Source of the DNA: Algoriphagus resistens
GTDB lineage: Bacteria > Bacteroidota > Bacteroidia > Cytophagales > Cyclobacteriaceae
Length of the DNA stretch: 64,000 nucleotides
Direction of reading: 5' to 3'
NCBI RefSeq assembly: GCF_001442615.1
Contig: NZ_LMXN01000011.1
Location: 1-64,000 of the forward strand
Shown here: in pieces, positions 59,765 through 64,000 of the stretch
Numbering within the stretch: position 1 is the stretch's first letter
Layout of the letters: every line of letters starts with the position of its first letter
Notes under the pieces: model-generated
Told to the model about the DNA's origin: nothing
The model's database searches: none
What the model saw: the letters and a program-made list of their open reading frames with translations, nothing else
Program-made: the position numbers and the translations under genes

Positions 59765-60187
59765 TTAACCAACCCTTTCGATCTGTGAGAAGTAGAAGGA
59801 ACCTTCGATAGCTGCATTTTCGTCTGAGTCAGAACCGTGAACAGCATTCGCTTCGATAGACTTGGCGAAGATCTTGCGGATAGTCCCTTCTGCTGCATCA
59901 GCCGGGTTGGTCGCGCCGATCAGTTTTCTGAAATCTTCCACTGCATTGTCCTTCTCAAGGATAGCTGCGATGATAGGTCCGGAAGACATATAAGCGCAAA
60001 GATCAGCATAGAAAGGTCGTTCTGAGTGAACTTCGTAGAATTTACCGGCGATAGCTGGAGTCAATTGGGTAGCTTTCATGGCCACGATTTTGAAGCCTGC
60101 TTCTTCGATCATTTTCAAAATTGCTCCTGAGTTCCCTTCTGCGAAAGCATCAGGTTTGATCATGGTGAAAGTTCTGTTAGTTGCCAT
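59765..60187 (-). CDS. ndk: Nucleoside diphosphate kinase
   Basis: 140 residues. It balances nucleoside triphosphate pools by phosphate transfer through a histidine. Family motifs are [14 protein letters not shown] at the start, [18 protein letters not shown] in the middle, and [13 protein letters not shown] with the catalytic His (about 117). The family usually has 135-155 residues. It stands alone with its own promoter box and terminator. Confidence 0.96.
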   Translation of the reverse strand: MATNRTFTMIKPDAFAEGNSGAILKMIEEAGFKIVAMKATQLTPAIAGKFYEVHSERPFYADLCAYMSSGPIIAAILEKDNAVEDFRKLIGATNPADAAEGTIRKIFAKSIEANAVHGSDSDENAAIEGSFYFSQIERVG

Positions 60188-60219
60188 GTTATTCGTTTTT
60201 CATTGGTTTAAATCGGGCG

Positions 60220-60227
60220 CAAAAATA
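60220..60227 (-). promoter_or_regulatory. Promoter -7 box of ndk
   Basis: TATTTTTG, followed by CG on the minus strand, is an exact TAnnTTTG match 33 nt before the ndk ATG. Confidence 0.5.
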
Positions 60228-60336
60228 GTGGAATCCCACTATGAATCCGAAAAAATATCAGGAATTAACGGCTATTTCATTCAGATTCAGTTGGGTGGAA
60301 TACCATTTACTGTATTTTGATCCTTGAGGGAGATGA

Positions 60337-60519
60337 TTGATGAGGGCTGTCGACTTGGTTAGTGCAGGAAAGCAAGTTCCACTAGAATTCGATGAAATCT
60401 TACGGCAGAAAACAATCGTCAATGGAAATGGAAGGTGTTTTATGGTTGCACCGGGTGATCCAGATATCGAGCAGGATTATTTTGAAATATATAAGATAGC
60501 AATTCGCTCAATGAAATAA
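60337..60519 (+). CDS. Short open frame of uncertain reality
   Basis: 60 residues from a TTG at 60337 (ATG two bases later is out of frame; the next in-frame ATG is at residue 2). The translation has no signal peptide, membrane helix or family motif that I recognise; VNGNGRCFMVAPGDPDIEQDYFEIYKIA looks protein-like. It lies alone in the 565-bp spacer between ndk and nrnA, without a clear promoter. It may be a gene remnant or a chance frame. Confidence 0.25.
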   Translation: MMRAVDLVSAGKQVPLEFDEILRQKTIVNGNGRCFMVAPGDPDIEQDYFEIYKIAIRSMK

Positions 60520-60694
60520 GCGCATAAAACGTGTTGGGTTTACAGGCGAATATCTCCACAGTAACTTTTTATTTCCTTTCCTTAACCTTGGATAGCTTAG
60601 TTAATTATGCCGAAATAGTCCGTTTAGCTGCACTATTCCTGAGAAACCGAAAAGTACAAATGTTATTGTGTTCATTTTCAGCATGCTAGTAGAA

Positions 60695-60725
60695 TTGGGA
60701 ATTGTCAAAAAAATCCTGACCTTTG
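60695..60725 (+). promoter_or_regulatory. Candidate promoter of nrnA and the FKBP genes
   Basis: TTG at 60695-60697, a 20-nt spacer, then GACCTTTG (60718-60725, one mismatch to TAnnTTTG) followed by CG. It lies 28 nt before the nrnA ATG. Confidence 0.4.
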
Positions 60726-60753
60726 CGAACTACAAGAGCCAAAAAGCAGCTAA

Positions 60754-61797
60754 ATGTATAAAATGGAAGCTTTAGCCTCGTTTAAGAGAGAGATATCTTC
60801 ACCCAAAAAAATATTCATCACCACTCACGTCAAACCAGATGCAGACGCATTGGGTTCTTCATTGGGATTGGCTAACTACCTGCTCAAGAAAGGACATGAG
60901 GTAACAGTGGTGACTCCGACGGATTATCCTTCATTTCTCAATTGGATGAAAGGCAATGATTCTGTGCTTGATTTCAGTAATCCGGCCCATACAGAACTTG
61001 CCACCCAAAAGTTAAATGAAGCGGATATTATTTTCTGTCTGGACTTCTCTGTCTTAAAAAGGGTAAATGAACTAGGTGAAATGATCCGCAAGTCGGATGC
61101 ATATGTCATCAATATAGATCACCATCAGGATCCTGAGGATTTTGCTGATTTCAAGTATTGGAGCACGGCCGCTGCGGCCACCTGTGAACTGATCTATGAA
61201 CTGATCATACAGCTAGGGGACAAGGAGCTTCTGGACAAGGACATTGCTGAATGTCTCTATGCCGGCATAATGACTGATACAGGAGGCTTCAGGCATCCCA
61301 ATACCACCAAAAATGTCCATCTCGTTGTGGCTGAACTGGTAGACTTGGGGGCTGATATCTCTCAAATCGCCAATTGGATCTATGATTCCTATTCGGTCAA
61401 TAGATTGAAGTTTATAGGCTTTGCAATCAGTCGTCGTCTAGTAGTCCACGAGGATCTGCATATGGCCTATTTTGCGATCAGCAAAAAAGATCTTAAAAAA
61501 TATCAAAGCCAGACTGGCGATACGGAAGGATTAGTCAATTATGCGTTATCTTTGGACGGGATAAAGTTGGCTGCCTTATTTTCGGAACGCGAAGACGGTA
61601 TCAAAATATCTTTCAGATCATCCAGTGAAGTAGCTGTCAATAAATTTGCGGCGGAATATTTTGATGGGGGTGGACATAAAAATGCCTCTGGGGGTAAGTC
61701 CACATTGAGTCTCAAAGATACTATAGAGCGATTCGAAATGCTGGTAGAAAAGCACCAGGAAGAATTATTCCGAATTGTCCCTGCCACGGCAGATTGA
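60754..61797 (+). CDS. nrnA: NrnA-type DHH/DHHA1 phosphoesterase (nanoRNase/pAp phosphatase)
   Basis: 347 residues. The DHH domain has THVKPDADALGSSLGLA (24-40, metal-binding DxD), the DHH motif in INIDHHQDPEDF (about 125) and MTDTGGFRHPNT. The DHHA1 domain ends in FDGGGHKNASGG (about 307-318). It degrades 2-5-nt RNAs and 3'-phosphoadenosine 5'-phosphate in the cytoplasm. It heads a run of three FKBP lipoproteins. In flavobacteria a DHH phosphoesterase also lies beside gldI, as far as I recall. Confidence 0.9.
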   Translation: MYKMEALASFKREISSPKKIFITTHVKPDADALGSSLGLANYLLKKGHEVTVVTPTDYPSFLNWMKGNDSVLDFSNPAHTELATQKLNEADIIFCLDFSVLKRVNELGEMIRKSDAYVINIDHHQDPEDFADFKYWSTAAAATCELIYELIIQLGDKELLDKDIAECLYAGIMTDTGGFRHPNTTKNVHLVVAELVDLGADISQIANWIYDSYSVNRLKFIGFAISRRLVVHEDLHMAYFAISKKDLKKYQSQTGDTEGLVNYALSLDGIKLAALFSEREDGIKISFRSSSEVAVNKFAAEYFDGGGHKNASGGKSTLSLKDTIERFEMLVEKHQEELFRIVPATAD

Positions 61798-61844
61798 TTA
61801 GCTTGATAGCCCTCCTTATTACCTTGAAAAATCACTTATCCTTT

Positions 61845-62768
61845 ATGAAAAATTCAAAAAGCCTTTTGGCAATCCTGGCTCTCGTGATGGGAGCGACCAC
61901 ATTGACTTCATGTAAAAAAACCAAAGTCACGGAAAAAGACGGTATCGAGTATACCTATGTGAAAGAAGGGCATGAAAAAGCTCCAAACGGAGAGTTTTTG
62001 CTTTATAACCTCGAGATTTCCACAGCCTCTGATTCTGTGATCTATTCTACCGCCGAGCAGCCTTTCCCAGGCTATATCCAGGCAAATGATTCTATGCCGA
62101 TAAATAATGGCATGGATGAGATTTTCCTAAGCTTGCGCAAAGGAGACAGTATTGCCTTTGAATCTAATGCGAAAGTTATTTTTGGCAATAATTTCCCTCC
62201 ATTCTTAAAGGAGGATGATGTGGTAAAAGTGCGTTTGGGTGCTTTTGAGATTATGAATGAGGAAGCCATTCAGGCATACTTCGAAAAAGTTATGGCTGCA
62301 GAAGAAGTGAAAAGAGAAGAGCGGGCCGCTGAAAGATTAGTCGAAGAGGATAAACTTATCCAAGAGTTCATCAAGGAAAAAGGACTTGATGCCCAAAAGA
62401 CTGAAAGCGGGCTTTACTATGTGATAGAGGAGGAGGGAACAGGCGAACCTGTCACTGCAGGTACTACTATGCATGTCAACTATGCAGGTTATTTGATAGA
62501 TGGAACCCTGTTTGACACTTCTATAGAGTCTTTGGCTAAGGAAAACAACGCGTTTATCGAAGGACGTCCCTACGAGCCACTTCCAGTAACAGTAGGTATG
62601 GGCCAGGTGATTCCGGGTTGGGATGAAGGGTTGTTGCTATTGAAAAAAGGTTCTAAAGCAAAGTTTATTATTCCTTCACCACTTGGCTATGGTGAGAATG
62701 CTATGGGAGCAAAAATCCCGGCTAATTCCATACTTGTTTTTGATGTAGATGTAGCGGATGTGCAATAA
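61845..62768 (+). CDS. FKBP-type peptidyl-prolyl isomerase lipoprotein 1 (GldI-like)
   Basis: 307 residues from ATG 61845, chosen because it gives a clean lipoprotein signal (KNSKSLLAILALVMGATTLTSC); an upstream frame start overlapping nrnA is less likely. A first FKBP-like half (about 35-125, EFLLYNLEISTASDSVIYST) is followed by a helical linker rich in Lys and Glu, then the FKBP domain (about 195-307, TMHVNYAGYLIDGTLFDTS, GMGQVIPGWDEGLLLLKKGSKAKFIIPSPLGYG). It acts in the periplasm or at the outer membrane. GldI is the FKBP lipoprotein of gliding motility. Confidence 0.85.
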   Translation: MKNSKSLLAILALVMGATTLTSCKKTKVTEKDGIEYTYVKEGHEKAPNGEFLLYNLEISTASDSVIYSTAEQPFPGYIQANDSMPINNGMDEIFLSLRKGDSIAFESNAKVIFGNNFPPFLKEDDVVKVRLGAFEIMNEEAIQAYFEKVMAAEEVKREERAAERLVEEDKLIQEFIKEKGLDAQKTESGLYYVIEEEGTGEPVTAGTTMHVNYAGYLIDGTLFDTSIESLAKENNAFIEGRPYEPLPVTVGMGQVIPGWDEGLLLLKKGSKAKFIIPSPLGYGENAMGAKIPANSILVFDVDVADVQ

Positions 62769-62816
62769 GCTACGTATTGTAGGCATATCTAAGTAAACAA
62801 TACTAAAACAAGCACA

Positions 62817-63377
62817 ATGAAAATTAGAGTATTTGCCCTTTTGAGCCTGATTGCAGGAAGCTTCGCTTTTGCATCTTGTATAGATGATGATGCCACTGAC
62901 GATGTTATCTTTAATGAAGACTTAGCGGAAATTCAAGCTTACCTTGATACTACATCTATTGTAAATGTAAAGGAATATTACGATGAGGGTAGAGGGATCA
63001 CTGTAATTTGGCAAGAATTATCTGGTAGTAAGGATACTGTTAGTCTTGGAGATACCTTAAAGGTAAATTATGTAGGGAGATTACTTAACAATAGGGCATT
63101 TGATACCTCTTTCGAAGATATCGCGAAAGATGAAGGTATCTATAATTCTCAGAGGGATTACGACCCACTTGTCTTCCGGGTCGGAATTGGACAATTAATA
63201 GCAGGTTTTGAAATTGGAACTTTACAAATGGAAGTTGGAGATAAAGCTACCGTGTTCATTCCTTCTTATTACGCTTATGGCAAACAGGGGACATCAGGAG
63301 TAGTTCCTATCCCTGCCAATACCCCTATTTTATTTGAATTGGAATTATTAGATGTAATTCCGGGACCGCAGCAATAA
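62817..63377 (+). CDS. FKBP-type peptidyl-prolyl isomerase lipoprotein 2 (GldI-like)
   Basis: 186 residues. The signal ends in FAFASC (Cys20). One FKBP domain: LKVNYVGRLLNNRAFDTS, FRVGIGQLIAGFEIGTLQMEVGDKATVFIPSYYAYG. It shares with the other two the IAKDEGIYNSQRDY insertion in the middle of the domain (compare IAKENDIYNEERDY in copy 3 and LAKENNAFIEGRPY in copy 1), so the three arose by duplication. It ends 1 nt before the next gene starts. Confidence 0.85.
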   Translation: MKIRVFALLSLIAGSFAFASCIDDDATDDVIFNEDLAEIQAYLDTTSIVNVKEYYDEGRGITVIWQELSGSKDTVSLGDTLKVNYVGRLLNNRAFDTSFEDIAKDEGIYNSQRDYDPLVFRVGIGQLIAGFEIGTLQMEVGDKATVFIPSYYAYGKQGTSGVVPIPANTPILFELELLDVIPGPQQ

Positions 63378-63378
63378 T

Positions 63379-63945
63379 ATGATTATACAAAGAGCTAGTA
63401 TTTTCTTTCTTTTAGTTTCAGCAGTGCTATTGATAAGCTGCGAGCCAAATAATCCTTACAATACAGGGCCAGTCTATGATGCAGCAGGTAACCTTGCAAA
63501 GGATAGTCTTTTGATTGTGGATTATTTGAAAACAGCCGAAATCGATAGCCTATATCGCATCCACGACCCTAGTGGAGTAGTGATTATCGTGCAGGAAGAA
63601 GGTGAAGGTTCTCGCCCCACGACAGGGAACACCGTTTATACCAATTACATAGGTTCGTTGATGAGTGATGGGACAGTATTTGATACGAATTTTGAGCAAA
63701 TAGCAAAAGAGAATGATATATATAATGAAGAAAGAGATTATGTTCTCCTTGACTTTTTGCTTACCGGCCAAGGGCAACAATCGAGCGTAATACAGGGTTG
63801 GCAGATTGGATTCAGACGGCTTAGGCCAGGTTCTAAAGCCAAATTGATTATACCTTCACCCTATGGCTATCAGAACGTAGGGAAAGGTGAAGTTCCACCC
63901 GATGCGATTTTGATATTTGATGTGGAATTCAAAGGAATGGACTAA
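63379..63945 (+). CDS. FKBP-type peptidyl-prolyl isomerase lipoprotein 3 (GldI-like)
   Basis: 188 residues. The lipobox is LLISC (Cys about 21). The FKBP domain is VYTNYIGSLMSDGTVFDTN ... VIQGWQIGFRRLRPGSKAKLIIPSPYGYQ. The ring-forming residues are less conserved than in copy 1 (for example IGFRRLRPG), and it lacks the usual Phe in DGxxFDSS-like order only slightly, so activity is uncertain. Last gene of the operon; a strong terminator follows. Confidence 0.85.
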   Translation: MIIQRASIFFLLVSAVLLISCEPNNPYNTGPVYDAAGNLAKDSLLIVDYLKTAEIDSLYRIHDPSGVVIIVQEEGEGSRPTTGNTVYTNYIGSLMSDGTVFDTNFEQIAKENDIYNEERDYVLLDFLLTGQGQQSSVIQGWQIGFRRLRPGSKAKLIIPSPYGYQNVGKGEVPPDAILIFDVEFKGMD

Positions 63946-63953
63946 AATAAATC

Positions 63954-63978
63954 AAGAGGGCTTCGGCCCTCTTTTTTT
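63954..63978 (+). terminator. Terminator of the FKBP operon
   Basis: An 8-bp stem AAGAGGGC/GCCCTCTT with a stable TTCG loop is followed by a T run, 9 nt after the last stop. Confidence 0.9.
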
Positions 63979-64000
63979 GTTTTTTTCTGAAAGTCTTTTA

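Overview
The window looks like chromosome of a Bacteroidota bacterium, most likely a Cytophagales/Cyclobacteriaceae (Algoriphagus-like) organism. The evidence is promoter -7 boxes of the Bacteroidota form TAnnTTTG (for example before gltX, ndk, uppP and nirB), A-rich leaders instead of clear Shine-Dalgarno sites, SusC/TonB-plug-like modules, SUMF1-domain and FKBP lipoproteins of the gliding/type IX secretion kind, and many Bacteroidota-typical DUF proteins. No rRNA, tRNA, CRISPR array, prophage or intact transposon was seen. The organism assignment is an inference from protein flavour, not from a marker gene search. LAYOUT. 1-0.5 kb: a degraded TnpB remnant and a strong terminator. 0.5-4.8 kb: arginine operon argB-argD-argC-argJ. 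4.9-11.5 kb: a Uma2 nuclease-like gene, then a complete trans-4-hydroxyproline catabolic set on the minus strand (FAD D-hydroxyproline oxidase, 4-hydroxyproline 2-epimerase, 2-oxoglutarate semialdehyde dehydrogenase, pyrroline-hydroxycarboxylate deaminase) with a divergent AraC regulator. 11.7-24 kb: envelope proteins, a DUF885 metallopeptidase-like protein, an ECF sigma/anti-sigma/hybrid-protein operon, gltX, mfd and a GldJ/GldK-like lipoprotein. 24.0-24.3 kb: an ORF-less 5' fragment of a group II intron sitting directly after a terminator. 24.4-44.9 kb: mixed housekeeping and envelope genes (DoxX, amidase, DJ-1/PfpI, uppP, MuiA-like DUF4139 protein, NlpE, OxyR, Tat-exported Gfo/Idh oxidoreductase, tandem-thioredoxin lipoprotein, OhrR-like MarR, quinone oxidoreductase, M20 peptidase, DsbD). 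44.9-59.2 kb: a nitrate/nitrite assimilation cluster on the minus strand: nirB, nirD, DUF4202, NarX-like kinase, NarL-like regulator, NarK-type transporter, a nitrate reductase fused to a NirB-like flavoprotein, a siroheme-reductase-like rubredoxin protein and an alginate-export-type porin. 59.7-64 kb: ndk, nrnA and three consecutive FKBP-type lipoproteins related to GldI. HOW THE PARTS WORK TOGETHER. In the nitrate cluster, nitrate would enter by the porin and the MFS carrier, be reduced to nitrite by the fused molybdoenzyme and to ammonium by NirBD, under control of the NarX/NarL-like pair. A near-identical promoter (25 of 30 positions) lies before both nirB and the transporter gene, with TACGTA/TACTTAT elements that recur in the cluster's spacers, so this is a candidate regulon motif. 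MOST UNUSUAL FEATURE. Five copies of a 90-92 nt element occur at 12.3, 28.6, 47.8 (a tandem pair) and 59.2 kb. Each begins ATGAAATCGAGCATG, contains an inverted-repeat partner arm CATGCGAGATTCCAT, and ends exactly at, or 8 nt before, the start codon of the next gene. Arms and total length are conserved while the loop and any reading frame are not, so the element looks like a dispersed structured 5' leader that travels with translation starts. A separate wHTH operon (31.5-32.9 kb) carries two near-identical 15-bp palindromic operators.
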